The translations under genes were made by a program, and so were the position numbers. The notes beneath the pieces were generated by a model that was given only the letters and a program-made list of their open reading frames with translations, was not told the origin of the DNA and searched no databases. A stretch of 64,000 nucleotides of DNA from Lonicera japonica (Eukaryota; Streptophyta; Magnoliopsida; Dipsacales; Caprifoliaceae), in NCBI GenBank assembly GCA_021464415.1, contig CM038469.1, positions 12,812,501-12,876,500 of the forward strand, given 5' to 3'. Position 1 is the first letter of the stretch; every line of letters begins with the position of its first letter. Below, piece after piece: positions 10,648-21,827 of the stretch.

Positions 10648-11049
10648 TATAAATGTACGGATGATAATAAAATTTTGTAATACTTAAAATTCATAACAGA
10701 CTATCATTCTATCTTTTAATTCTAAATTTAATTGATAAAACCATCTAAAGTTTGTTTTCATTCATGAATTGCCACCATTTGTTGTCCATACAACCTTCAA
10801 ATTTTATTTTATTTTAAAAAAAGAAAATGTTCAAAATATTTTTCTTGTATACAATAACAAAGAAATTCTTTTCACCGAACTCAAATTTAATTCGAACTTG
10901 AGATCTCCTAGATTTGAAAGAATGTTTTTATAACTACGCTAACCTACTTGCACTACGACCTTTAAATTAGTGTCCATGAACAAATTTTTTAAATTGAATG
11001 CATAAGTCTAAACAAAAATATGATATACTTGTAATATACTATATATATA

Positions 11050-11202
11050 GGGTAGTGATAACATGTAACCTAAAGACACATGTTAAAAATTTAAATATAA
11101 AAATAATAAAAGCCAAACATGCATTTAATGGAACACTGATTTTCATGCAAGCCCTAATTTTTTTCTATATTTAAGTATTTAACATGTGCCCTAACACTAC
11201 CC
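11050..11202. mobile_element. Short MITE with GGGTAGTG inverted repeats
   Basis: A 153-bp element begins GGGTAGTGATAACATGT and ends with CACTACCC. The reverse-complemented right end reads GGGTAGTGTTAGGGCACATG. Both flanks are TA-rich, so the target-site duplication cannot be measured and the superfamily is open. Confidence 0.7.
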
Positions 11203-12150
11203 ATATATATATGTTAGTTAAATAGTGTGAAAAAAATATCAATTGATGATATTTGTGTACCTCTTAAATATAACATAGCATGCATCGCATATATTTAAAA
11301 TAGATAGATTTGAATGCAAGAACAATTTTACTTCTCTCTGGCTATAACTCATGCAATACACGGGACAATATTCAAATTATTATTCAAAAAAATTATGAAA
11401 TAACAAAAAAAATATTTAAGTAATATAATAACAAAAAAAATCCATGTAAAATAATACAAATATACAATAAAATACATAATTAATCTAAATAATAAAAGCA
11501 TTGAATACTCAAAGTAACGCACATAAACTGACGCATTTTTACAAAAAACAAATTAAAAATTAATGCAATTGGAGCTTAGAAAAATGATTTCAAGAAAAAA
11601 AAAATTAATGAATACAATAAAATAAGGTAACTTCTTCTTCTTTCTTCTATAACACTAATATAAATTAAGTATACATATAAATATGTAAAACAAGAGAGTT
11701 TAAAAAATAAATAAATAAAAAATTTATAATAAAAATTATTTATTACTCTAATTATTACATTTCATCTATTTTACTATTATATTAGCATGTATTTTACTAT
11801 TATACTAACATGAAAAATGAGGGAGTTAATCTGAAATCAACAAATGTCAGCAAATGATAATTATTGAATTTAATCTAATAACTATCATTTATTTCTAAAT
11901 AAATAATAATTATTAGATTAAATCTAATAATTATCATAATCTAAAATTTGCTAATCTCATATTAACTAACCCAAACCCTATTAACATGCGGTTGTGCTAA
12001 TCCGCCTTGTTCAGAGCAAATCTACAAAATTCTAGACGCAGCATTAATATCACAATATCACATCAGAGCTTTGTTAATCTTTTCTCAACACTCTTATCAA
12101 ACTTTTTATTTATTTTTTCAACTATTTTTCAATTTTTTTATTTGGTTTAA
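11203..12150. other. AT-rich intergenic DNA
   Basis: No gene, RNA gene or clear element is seen apart from the hairpin at 11855-11938. Confidence 0.6.
11855..11938. repeat. AT-rich inverted repeat
   Basis: Two arms of about 35 bp, each related to GATAATTATT and TTTAATCTAATAA, face each other around a short spacer, with a further half-copy. It may be a decayed MITE or a simple hairpin. Confidence 0.5.
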
Positions 12151-12154
12151 TATT

Positions 12155-12467
12155 AGTTTAATTGGCGCATGACTCGGTCACCTTTTGTAAACCCCATGTG
12201 TGTTGTATTGATGAAATTTGACATCGTAATTTGAGATTTTTTTTTTCTTTTTTAGCATTGCGGAGGGGCGCGTGTTTTGTGTATCATCAACAACAAAGAG
12301 TCAAAGAAAAGGATGGAACTAACAAAATTATTAATTTAAAAACACAAGAAAAGAGTTTTTTTTTTTTTACTATTATTTCGACATAAATAGGTCACACAAA
12401 CAAACATACAAACATATAACATTAAACAAAACAGACCTCACGCGGAAAACATTTTGATGCATCAAAC
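12155..12467 (-). pseudogene. 3' flank of a third, truncated HSP20 locus
   Basis: This stretch aligns with the downstream flank and 3' UTR of HSP20-A (about 3490-4008), including the shared CATGACTCGGTCAC and ACATAAATAGGTCACACAAA motifs. It lacks about 235 bp corresponding to 3620-3860. It stops abruptly at GATGCATCAAAC, 69 bp short of where the HSP20 stop codon should be, and joins gag sequence at 12468. No HSP20 coding sequence remains. The join marks the breakpoint of the tandem duplication and shares a 4-base AAAC microhomology with both parents. A third HSP20 locus must have existed before the rearrangement. Confidence 0.85.
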
Positions 12468-12916
12468 ACTATAATGTCCCGACTGATTCGGACTAGCTTG
12501 ATGTTCTTTTTCATTAGCAACACCTTCATCTAATTTTCTTTTGGAATTAACCTCATCATACTCATCCTTTGTGGAAGAGAGAACAATTTTAGCCTCATAT
12601 ACTACGGCCATTTTGGCTGGATCTTGAACCACTTTTCTAAGCATATCATCCTTAAGGAGTTGTGATATCATCTCATTTTCTCGTCATAACTTAGCCATTT
12701 CAGCCGATTCATTTAAGATAGGAGCATCTTTATTAGGATAGTTCGGATTGTAAAAATTATTGGATGAATGAGTATGGGAACGGTTTTAGTTTGGTTGCCT
12801 GGGCATAGTGACCACAGGTCTATTTGTGTTCAAGCTTAGATTTGGATTGAGATTTGGATCTACGATAGGGATTGCATTTGAATTATCACCAATCTGATGG
12901 CTTCTGGTTTGAACCA
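12468..12916 (-). pseudogene. Ty3/gypsy gag fragment, copy B
   Basis: The gag N-terminus starts at ATG 12916 (MVQTRSHQIG) and runs to GHYSV at the duplication breakpoint at 12467. It shares the ancestral TGA after EMAKL with copy A. It has one additional TAA where copy A reads NLK. Because copy B lacks the solo LTR, the frame passes directly from RENEMISQLLKD into MLRKVVQDPAKMAVV. It shows what copy A looked like before the solo-LTR insertion. It is non-functional. Confidence 0.8.
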
Positions 12917-13077
12917 TTTTTGAACAGTTATCACAAAGAATTTTTCACGAGATTTTGAATGAAATAACACAATCGAATAACACCAACAAAATGAATTACA
13001 GAGCTTGTAGTGAATAACAGCAGAGAAAAAATAGAGATCCAATTACCCAAAACTGAGAACAAGCTTTTCGTCGCACA

Positions 13078-13095
13078 TTCCCACAGACGGCGCCA
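13078..13095 (-). other. Primer-binding site of retroelement B
   Basis: TGGCGCCGTCTGTGGGAA on the minus strand, identical to copy A and two bases from the LTR. Confidence 0.75.
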
Positions 13096-13097
13096 AT

Positions 13098-13788
13098 TGT
13101 AAGTGGTGTATTTTTATACCGAGTCGAACCAGAGTAGATACGGCCTAAACTGGTAGAGATGGTAATTGAACCAAGCTTGATGATCAATCTGCAACTATCA
13201 AGATAAAGATTTTTATTGGTTTATTTATTAAACTCTAATGGCTTTTTTCAGAGAGAGTACTAATAGTGTTACTATAAAGCTTCTAAACAAAAGTCCTCCT
13301 CTGCTCTGTAATATCCCTCTCCTATTTATAGGTATCTTTCGTAATCCTTCAGTTCAATTAGGTCATAAGTAAAATGACTATAAAGGGTATAACTCGTGGT
13401 CCTTGTGATCTCCACCCGTTCATTCCATGTGAAGGGCGTGTATTTGTTGTAATTAACTTTTAGCACTTTACAAGTGTCACCTCGTCTTTCGTTTTTGTAG
13501 TGAACACTTATCATGCTATATTATCATAGGTGTCATTGACTTATTAGTTAGGGCGCCCATATCGGCATTTTCTCCATCTGTAGGCCTGAAACCTTACTTA
13601 ACTCGATTATTTCTTACTCGGCGTGCTATTATCATTTATTCGGCGCGCTATTATTATTTATTCGGCGCATATCCTGTACTCCCCCTCATGTTGTTGAGCC
13701 TTATTCATAACACATTCTATTCTTCACGATATATGGACCTTGCATTGCCCATTCTGCTTATGGGAGTATTAAAATTATGCCCCCCACA
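13098..13788 (-). mobile_element. 5' LTR of gypsy retroelement, copy B
   Basis: The 691-bp counterpart of the LTR at 2026-2717 has the same TG/CA ends and reverse-oriented TATTTATAGG promoter motif. It differs by scattered substitutions and short indels. It became a paralogue through the segmental duplication rather than by transposition, because its outer flank (13789 onward) is also homologous to copy A. Confidence 0.85.
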
Positions 13789-15080
13789 ATATAATATATC
13801 AAAAACTAAACATAAATTGTATAATAAAATAATATTTCTAATATATATAATTTATTATCAATTATATCCACTTTTCGAACTCGAAATTAGACTATAGTTT
13901 ATAATTCACATTTATTTTCAGAATTGAGATCATACAATAATTTACATTAGTCTTGGAATAATAATTAAACAACAAGTATACTTTGAAATATTTATAATAC
14001 GTTTACAAAATTTAGTTCCTACCTAGAAACAAATTAAAATTATAACTTAATTACATATTCATGATGACAAACAAGAAAACAAACATGTACTATAATTAAA
14101 TATTCTTCTTTTAACTTGAAAGGATTAAGATTGAATAAAACGATATTTATTACCTCCACTAATTTTTAATTAATTTTTTAAGTTTCAATAATGCTTTATT
14201 TTTATTTTTATTTTTTAAAGTCTTCATTGTATAGAAAAAAAGAAAAAAAAATAGTAAACTAATTTGTTAAAAAAAATTATTCGTTAGTTTTATGATGTAA
14301 TAATATAAATTATTTTTGGTCCTTCTTGTAATATTTGTATATTTTTGATTAATAATCAATATAAAGTATTTATATCAATATATTTTTTAATAAATTAAAA
14401 AAATATATTCTAATTAAAAAACTTATTTTAAAAATAAATATATTTAAAAAATGTATATTTTAGTTAGAAAATTATTTTTAAAAATAAATATATTTTAAAG
14501 ATTATTAATTAGTTAATATACTTTTCAATTTTTATAAAAAAAATTTTAAAATTTATTTTAAAATTAACATAACCTAAGAGTAGAAAAACTGAAAAAATTT
14601 ATAGATAAAAATAAAATTACACTTAATTTAATTGGCTCATGACTCAATCACATTTCGTAAATCCCGTGCGCGATGTATTGATGAAATTTGCCACCAAAAG
14701 TCCAAGGATTACGTTGCAGAAGGCGCGTGTTTTGTGTACATCATCAACAACTAAAGCTTCATTTAATTCGCAAATTTAAACACTTATAAAAAAATATTAT
14801 TTTTTCTTGAAATCATCTCTCTTAAAATTCGTAATATTAATTTTTTTTTATTGTTTAATATTTATTAAAAAAAATTTAGATAATAATACTCTTATTTAAA
14901 TAATTTTTATATTTTATTAAATAAAAAAAAAACAAAAACTTAAACTTGACTTCCATAAGAAAAAGACAAAAAAATTAATTTCTCGTCTGTAAACCAAAGA
15001 ATCAAACAAAAGGAAGGAACTGACAAAATTATTAATTTAAAAACCCAACAAAAAGGTTTTTAACTATTATTTCGACATAA
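13789..15080. other. AT-rich spacer downstream of HSP20-B
   Basis: Homologous to 2718-3960 with small indels. No gene or element boundaries are seen. Confidence 0.7.
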
Positions 15081-15225
15081 ATAGGTCACACAAACAAACA
15101 TACAAACATATTACATTAAACAAAACAGACCTTCACACGGAAAACATTTTGATGCATCAAACTGGCCACACGACTCACACACACTGGGAATTACAAAAAA
15201 GCATGGAATTGAAATCTCTTCAACT

Positions 15226-15699
15226 TTAACCAGAGATGTCAATGGCCTTGACCTCAGGCTTCTTAACTTCCTCTTTAGGCACCAACACAGTAAGCACACC
15301 ATTCTCCATAGTAGCCTTCACCTTTTCCATCTTAGCATTCTCCGGTAACCTGAACCTCCTCACAAACTTTCCACTGCTCCTCTCAACACGGTGCCACTTA
15401 TCGTTCTTCTCCTCTTGCTCTTTGCTCCTCTCTCCGCTGATCTGAAGAACTCTTCCATCTTCAACCTCCACCTTCACCTCTTCCTTCTTCACCCCCGGCA
15501 AATCAGCCTTGAATACGTGAGCCTCGGGTGTCTCTTTCCAATCAATCCTTGTGTTGGCGATTGCGGAGGTTTCTCGAGGAACATTGGCAACTGTATCGCC
15601 GGAGAAAGGAAAGCCTTGGAATGGATCCCATATATCGAGTGAGAATGGATCGAAGACGTTGCTTCGTTGGCCACCGAAGAAGCTTGGAATTAGCGCCAT
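15226..15699 (-). CDS. Class I cytosolic small heat-shock protein (HSP20), copy B
   Basis: This is the tandem paralogue of the gene at 4077-4550, also 157 residues and intronless, with the full alpha-crystallin domain (about 52-142) and terminal AIDISG anchor. Only three nucleotides of 474 differ from copy A; one changes Ser34 to Gly in the N-terminal arm, the others are silent. It is expected to encode an interchangeable subunit of class I sHSP oligomers. The heat-shock element (15958-15980) and TATA run (15809-15826) are both retained. Beyond about 300 bp upstream the two copies diverge with large indels. The near-identity is therefore local to gene and promoter, consistent with selection or gene conversion. 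Nothing suggests inactivation. Confidence 0.97.
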   Translation of the reverse strand: MALIPSFFGGQRSNVFDPFSLDIWDPFQGFPFSGDTVANVPRETSAIANTRIDWKETPEAHVFKADLPGVKKEEVKVEVEDGRVLQISGERSKEQEEKNDKWHRVERSSGKFVRRFRLPENAKMEKVKATMENGVLTVLVPKEEVKKPEVKAIDISG

Positions 15700-15808
15700 T
15701 GATTGATTGATTGATCCTCTATATATTCGAATTGAGGAATTGGGGGATTAGTTACAGAGTATGTTTTGCTTTCTGTCGTTGATTTGTGGATAATGAAAGC
15801 AGTTGTGA

Positions 15809-15826
15809 TATATATATATATATATA
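15809..15826 (-). promoter_or_regulatory. TATA box of HSP20-B
   Basis: A (TA)n run about 110-127 bp upstream of the ATG, corresponding to 4660-4673 in copy A but four bases longer. Confidence 0.55.
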
Positions 15827-15957
15827 GAAGGAGAGGATTAAAGAGGAGGATTGTTGTTCTGGCACTATCAGGATTATTCTGGTAGATAAGAGAGATACTT
15901 TTGTCCACTTGTTGGTGTCAATGGGACCCGCGCATCTCTTTTGGTCCTACTTGATGT

Positions 15958-15980
15958 TTCTGCAAACTTCCACAACCTTC
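15958..15980 (-). promoter_or_regulatory. Five-unit heat-shock element of HSP20-B
   Basis: Same TTC-nn-CAA-nn-TTC-nn-CAA-nn-TTC array as at 4805-4827, identical at every base although neighbouring positions differ between copies. Confidence 0.6.
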
Positions 15981-16733
15981 TTTAATTTTATCACCGCCTA
16001 AAATAAATTGGAATTTTAGATCCTTTCCATTTTATTTTTTTTTTGTTTTTGTCAAAGTTTGTCTCAAGATTTGAATGAATAACTTTTTTTTTTTGTAAAT
16101 TATAGAGATAATTTACTCACTCTATAAATTAATTCAGTTAAATTTTGTAAAAAATCCATCTATTCAAGTCTCGAATTAAACTATCTTAGACAAATTTTAA
16201 TTAAGTGAATAATGGGAGGGAGTCAACTCCAAATTTCATAAATATTTGAAATATAGTGATCCTCTCTACACACGGGGCTATGGCATAGGTTAAATTCGAC
16301 TAATTTTTTTATTCATACACAGTATAATTATGTCAAGATAATATTATAAGAGAAATATTAAATATATTAAAAATTTATAAATTAATTAAATATATATCTA
16401 CAAATATATGCAATGTTTTAATTAAAGTGATATAATTAATAGTGAATAATAATCAATACATTTAAAATAATTTTTTATGTGTTTATCAATGAAATATAAT
16501 ATACGTTGGATTGTAAAACAAGTCAAACTATTTGAATTCAATTTGCAATCGTTTGATCAAAATGTTGCTCAAGATTCATTTGTTTTATAGAACCAAGCTT
16601 ACATATGTTTAAAGTTCGACGTTTTAATGAGTTTGGGTTGATAAGTTAGGAAACATTGTAAAACTACGTGAAAAAACAAGTTATTCGAGTTCGACTTGGT
16701 TAAAAGTTTGTTTGAGTTTGGCTTGAAAGCTAA
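15981..16733. other. AT-rich upstream flank of HSP20-B
   Basis: Partly homologous to 4851-5690, with T-rich expansions (16035-16100) and several deletions. No gene found. Confidence 0.6.
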
Positions 16734-17110
16734 GCTCCTATTTGGTAACTATCTATTTTTTTTTCTACACATTTTAAAAACTCAACTAAAAAATAACTCT
16801 ACTTTTACACTTTTCAAAAAAAACTTAACTTTACTTTTTCTCTCTAAAAAAACTTTTAAAATACCATAACTTTAAATTCAAAAATCAAAATTAAATAAAA
16901 AATATATATTTAAAACATACTCGTTGAGATCTATAAAATAAGATTCATTTTGACTATTTTTTGAAATTTTTTTATGAAATTTTTAGTTGGTTGAAAAAAA
17001 CTCAAAAAAAAACCAAATATATTTTTCAACATAGTTCTAAATTCAACCAAACACCATATTTTAAAAGCTCAACTTAAAAACTCAATTCAAAACATCTACC
17101 AAACAAGCCC
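16734..17110. mobile_element. Tourist-like MITE (PIF/Harbinger), copy B only
   Basis: A 377-bp insertion begins GCTCCTATTTGGTA and ends TACCAAACAAGCCC. The reverse-complemented end, GGGCTTGTTTGGTA, is the common Tourist-type terminus. It is flanked by TAA at 16731-16733 and 17111-17113. Copy A retains the empty site AAGCTAAGTAAGCC at about 5686-5699, confirming the boundaries. There is no coding capacity. Confidence 0.88.
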
Positions 17111-17275
17111 TAAGTATGCCAAGCTTAAACATACGCTAAATTAAACAAATTTTCTATGAATACACAATATATAGCAATCAAGGTATAATCAAGCAATTTA
17201 ATTATCGATAAAAATAATAATTATGAATCATTAATTTATTTTGCTTTGATATACTAATAGGTGGCTTATTTATTT

Positions 17276-17425
17276 ATTTAATTTTTTTTTTGGTCAAAAA
17301 AAGTTTAGGTGAGAAGAGGCTTCCCAGATCACCCACCAAAAGGGATTGTTGGCAGCGAGATTCGAACTTAAGCCTTTCAAGTGAAGTATTTGAATCCTTA
17401 CCAACTTAACCAATCCTCATTGGCT
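17276..17425 (-). mobile_element. tRNA-derived SINE, copy B only
   Basis: A 150-bp insertion in minus orientation. Reading on the minus strand, an A-box-like TTGGTTAAGTTGGTAAGG and a B-box-like AAGTTCGAATCTC form an internal RNA polymerase III promoter. A short A-rich tail follows, seen as a T run at 17283-17291. It is flanked by a repeated GCTTATTTATT (17264-17274 and 17426-17436). Copy A has an uninterrupted site near 5817-5830. It is too degenerate and too long to be a tRNA gene. Confidence 0.82.
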
Positions 17426-17437
17426 GCTTATTTATTA

Positions 17438-18497
17438 TTATATAACTAGTAACAACCTGTGTGATGCGTGGGTGTTTAACAAATTTTCTTTTTAATAATG
17501 CATAGATAATTTAAAATTATTTGTAAAGTGTACATTGTACTATATAATTTAGTAAAAATAATTATATATACAAATGCATATGACTATCATCAAATAGAAA
17601 AAAAGTGAAGGGTGCATATTTAAATCTTAAAAAAAAACACATTCCTACATGACTATTAGTATCCAATAATTTTAACATAACACATAAATAAATATGATAT
17701 ATTGTATATATTTATGACATACTAATTCAACAAGCAAAACTTTATTGATTAATGAATCAAAAGTATTTTCTTTTAAATCCTACTAAAGACTGGAGTTAGG
17801 GTAGTTTAGTGCATACTATTTAAAAATCTTAGTGCAGCATAAACCTAATAATTATATCATACACAATAAATTGAATACCAGTATAAAAATCTATATCCTT
17901 TGCCTAGATTCTTAATTCCCACGGATATTACTATTATATAAGTTATGTATCCATATTATTAAAGCACATTTGCAACTTCAGCAGCATTTGTCTTATAGCT
18001 TTGTCAAATAGTTGACTTAAATGTGTTACCTAAGGAAAACAAAATATATTTCGCTTCCATTTCAAATGAATTTTGCAACTTTTACTTTGTTATTTTCAAG
18101 AAAACATTAATTTTAATCTAATTAGTGGTTGAGAATACAACTTATTTGCTATGACAAATTGAAAATAAGACTGTTAATTTTAAGACATTTTTAAAAAATA
18201 GTATAATAAATCTACTTCCTCCACAATACTAAATAGTAAATTAAAAAAATATTGTAATTATTATTTTGTTATACATTAAGAATATAACAAAAGTAATTAA
18301 GAATTAATTAATTTTACTACCATTAAGAATATAAGAAAATAATTAATGAGTAATTAATGTATTTGCTTCCTCCATTGTACTATATAGTAATAGATATATA
18401 TAACATATATAACAATAATTATAATAAATAATATAGATTATTAGGGCAATTTATAACAATTAATAAGAGAGAGAGAGTTTTATTTCATCTGTAATAC

Positions 18498-18534
<37 letters not shown>

Positions 18535-19287
18535 TATTATGAAATATGAAAGTCGAGTATACATTCTTTATTGGACCATGTGAGTATTTCTCTCAGAACT
18601 AATCGTATATAATATAATAATAGATAATAAAATTCTCTCCTTTTATTATAATATGTTAAGTGTCCCTCATTATTGTATCATTAAAATTTATGTATTTTCA
18701 CTATTCTTTTATGCCTATTATACAAATTTAATAGAGTATGCTAACGCCTTTGCCCAAACCAATTGAAATGCAAATAGGAATTGTATGGTTTTTCTCTCTA
18801 AAATACCACTTTTACAAATATGTGTGTATATATATGTTCGCATGTTTACGTATGTTTAAAACTTTTTTATATTTTTGAGATTGTGGTTACAATTGTTAGT
18901 TGTTATTAAGTTTTAGTTCTAAACAATTGTTAATATTGTGCATTGAATTTTGTTAAATGTACGGTGTTATTACTTCTTCTTTAGTTTGAGAATGGATAAC
19001 AAAAAAATATGTACGTCCTAAAATATATTATTATAATCTATATAACTATTTATTTAATAATAAGATTAATGATTATTTTACAATTATCACTAAAAATATA
19101 TAAAATTATAATTTTTTAGACATAAGAATAAATCACAAGCATATCTTTTCCTATTATTTCAAACTTGTCCCTCCTTTTAATATTTTTCCTTTAATTCTTT
19201 ATCATGATTTTAGTTTAAACTTAAAATGTTATTCTAAATAAATTTGCATCTACTAAATTAAATTATTTCATGGTTTTTTAAGATATA
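17438..19287. other. AT-rich intergenic DNA
   Basis: Up to about 17800 this is the continuation of copy B, homologous to 5840-6210. The stretch 17800-18240 has no counterpart in copy A, where the retroelement fragment sits instead. Stretch 18240-18770 resembles 9700-9930. An (AAT)n microsatellite is at 18501-18533. No gene found. Confidence 0.6.
18501..18533. repeat. (AAT)11 microsatellite
   Basis: Eleven uninterrupted AAT units. Confidence 0.95.
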
Positions 19288-19292
19288 TTATC

Positions 19293-20021
19293 TGATGGGT
19301 GAAATAAATAACTAAATTTACTTTGCCAATCATGAGTTAACACGTGGCCATCCACGTCAGGAATCAGACTTATCTCGATGGAAGGAGCTCAGGGAGCCCT
19401 GTTTGACCACTAAAGGAAAGGTGAAGCCTCTCATAAGTTGGACACCGCTCGAGAGTCAATCACCCACAACAAGATAGGGGGATTGGGCTCTAGGGCTATT
19501 TTGACGAGCTCCAGAGCTCTATCGCCGGACTACTATGATAGAGTAGCTGACGAACGGTGTGGGCGGCTGCTATCTACTCTGCAGAATACGCAAAACTCTC
19601 TCATCTTCATTAAATGCACACCAATTACGTTTAATGCACTAGAATTCATGGAAAAGTAAGGTCAGGATTGGTGATGATCAACGCATGGCTCCAGACTTAC
19701 TCTAGGAGCTCTCACACACGTTTCCTCTAAGTCGTATATATAGAAGTAACATTTACTTCTCTTAATAACCTAAGAATTAACTCAACAAAAGATAATTACT
19801 ATTGAATAACCAAGAATAACAGAGAGAGAATAGCTTGAAGAGAGATAGAGACATCAAACACACAGTCGAGCTCCAAGTTTGGAGAAGCTAGAATTTGTGT
19901 AGTTATAAATATAATCTCATTGCGATATTGTGAGGATAAACTAGTTAGAAAGATCATTATAAGTTTAACCCGATCATTTGACTGTGTGATCTAAAATGTC
20001 CCTTAGTTTTTAGCACCAACA
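19293..20021 (+). mobile_element. Solo LTR, same family as the element at 55423
   Basis: A 729-bp segment begins TGATGGGTG, ends GCACCAACA and is flanked by the 5-bp duplication TTATC (19288-19292 and 20022-20026). It shares AACACGTGGCCATCCACGTC, the GGAGCTC-rich stretch, a TATATATA promoter-like motif and the terminal TTTTTAGCACCAACA with the 5' LTR at 55423-56322. No internal region or second LTR adjoins, so it is a solo LTR. It is 171 bp shorter than the other copy. Confidence 0.92.
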
Positions 20022-20026
20022 TTATC

Positions 20027-20760
20027 TAAAGAACAATAAAAATAACAAAATATCAACACATTGTGCAAGTTCTATACTTGTTTTAGTACTAGTTTTGGTC
20101 ATCTAATATTTTTTGAAAATTTATTATTATTTCTAATTTTGTTCTGCGGATTAATTTTGTGATTAATGTTAAAATATTTTGACGAATAACCTAATTATTT
20201 GTGTTTTCTCTTCAATCGGGTTTTATATCTTTTTACCACAATCTTTAAAATATATAAATTAAGTTTTACATAGCGTTTTTATAATATTTCCTAATAATTT
20301 TAGCTTTGGAAAAAATAAAGGAACAAACGCTAGGAAAAAAAAAATCATTTAAAAGGTCCCCATTTCAAAAATTCATTTGCGCACCAGGCAACCCCCCCAC
20401 CCTGGTGGAGACTGCTTCCGCAAGGAAAAGGAAAAATTCTTTTAATAGTTTGACTAAAATAAACTCATGATATACCAAATTATGATTTCCAACATGAGGA
20501 AGGAAAAATTGTGGAAATTGAAACTTGCAATCTCACATTCCAATTTTGTAAAAGTTAAGTTGCAAATAAAACAAAATTTCTACACATTCCAATTTTGTTG
20601 ATAATTTCATATCATAGATGGAAGAGGCCTCGATTTTCTGTTATCTCACCTCCACGTTTTGTATTCCCCCTTTCTTAGTAATGCTATCGCAATTTTATCA
20701 AAAAAATATTATATATATACATTTTGTACATGGATCTGGTTTATCCCATCTCATTATGCA
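20027..20760. other. Intergenic DNA
   Basis: No gene is seen. It holds a C-rich stretch CAACCCCCCCACC near 20391 and AT-rich DNA elsewhere. Confidence 0.6.
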
Positions 20761-20764
20761 TAAA

Positions 20765-21022
20765 TCATAATATATACATGCCCAAAACAAAAAACCATAC
20801 AAAATTACTTGCAACAAAAATGCAAGAGTGGCTCTCTTGCTCTGCTTCATTCCTGACTTCACCCTGTAACTGCAAGCTCACCCAATACATCATTGCATCC
20901 AGAACCCTGAGGATTATAAACTTGATGGCTTTCGAAATTCCGACCGCTGCTTGTAAATAGCCCGTCTTTGTTGCTTCGAACTCGTTTTCTACTGGACCTG
21001 CTGTGTACACCATCACCTTCAT
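20765..21022 (-). CDS. Possible small ORF of unknown function
   Basis: The 85-codon frame on the minus strand starts MKVMVYTAGPVENEFEATK. Its middle (AAVGISKAIKFIILRVLDAM) looks helical and partly hydrophobic, and the C-terminus is hydrophobic. I do not recognise a family. It lies 0.8 kb downstream of the MIP1-like gene on the same strand and could be a fragment of that locus, an unrelated remnant or chance. Codon use cannot settle it at this length. Confidence 0.2.
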   Translation of the reverse strand: MKVMVYTAGPVENEFEATKTGYLQAAVGISKAIKFIILRVLDAMMYWVSLQLQGEVRNEAEQESHSCIFVASNFVWFFVLGMYIL

Positions 21023-21827
21023 TTACCAAGCGCAATATTTTATTAGAAAAAACCGTGCTTAGTCATAACTAACAATGAATAATGCTAGTGCATTCTTGTG
21101 AGTGCAATAAAAAAACCTCGTTCCCTGATTTTCAAGAACGTAAGAGCATCCGCAGCATCTAATTCATGTATAGTAAGTAGTACAAGGAGAAAAATGGAGA
21201 AGAGATATTTGGATGATGGTCAAGCATCAAAACAGGTCCGTAGAAACTCAACCAAACAACGGTTCCCATTTGCACTCAGCTGTCCATTGGAGTCCATATA
21301 TCTATTGTTCGTTTGGAACCTAATCGAGGTCAGTTGTCTGTATGATAGAAAACTTGGCCAAACTTAAGTTTATCCTTTGCTAATATACAACACCATCATT
21401 ATAAGACAAACTTATCCTACAGTTTCGGAGTGTTGTGGATGCTCTTATACTTCAATCATCAATTTAAAGCATTATGAGGTATACATGATCAAACAAAATG
21501 GAAAAAACTTACAGCAGGGGAAGACCAGCTTCCAGAGGATAGCAAAAGTAACCGAATGTTCAGATCACTCCAACATGCATTTGCTGCTAGCCTCCTCGGA
21601 AATTTTGTTTGCCGTACTTTCGGCTTACATTACTGTGCCATCTGAAGTACTAGAAAACCTCTCTTGTGCTTCCTGTGACAGTACACCCATATATACTATG
21701 GAAATAGGGAAAAAGTTGGCTAAACCAATCTTGTACTACAGAAATTGATTCCCCTAGAAAAACAATAATACCACTAAAACTAGTAAATATGAAATACTTG
21801 GGCATTTCCAAAGCAATCAAACACACC

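Noticed and set aside
10372..10694. Frames of about 60 codons on both strands
   Set aside because: They fall in a Stowaway MITE with inverted termini.
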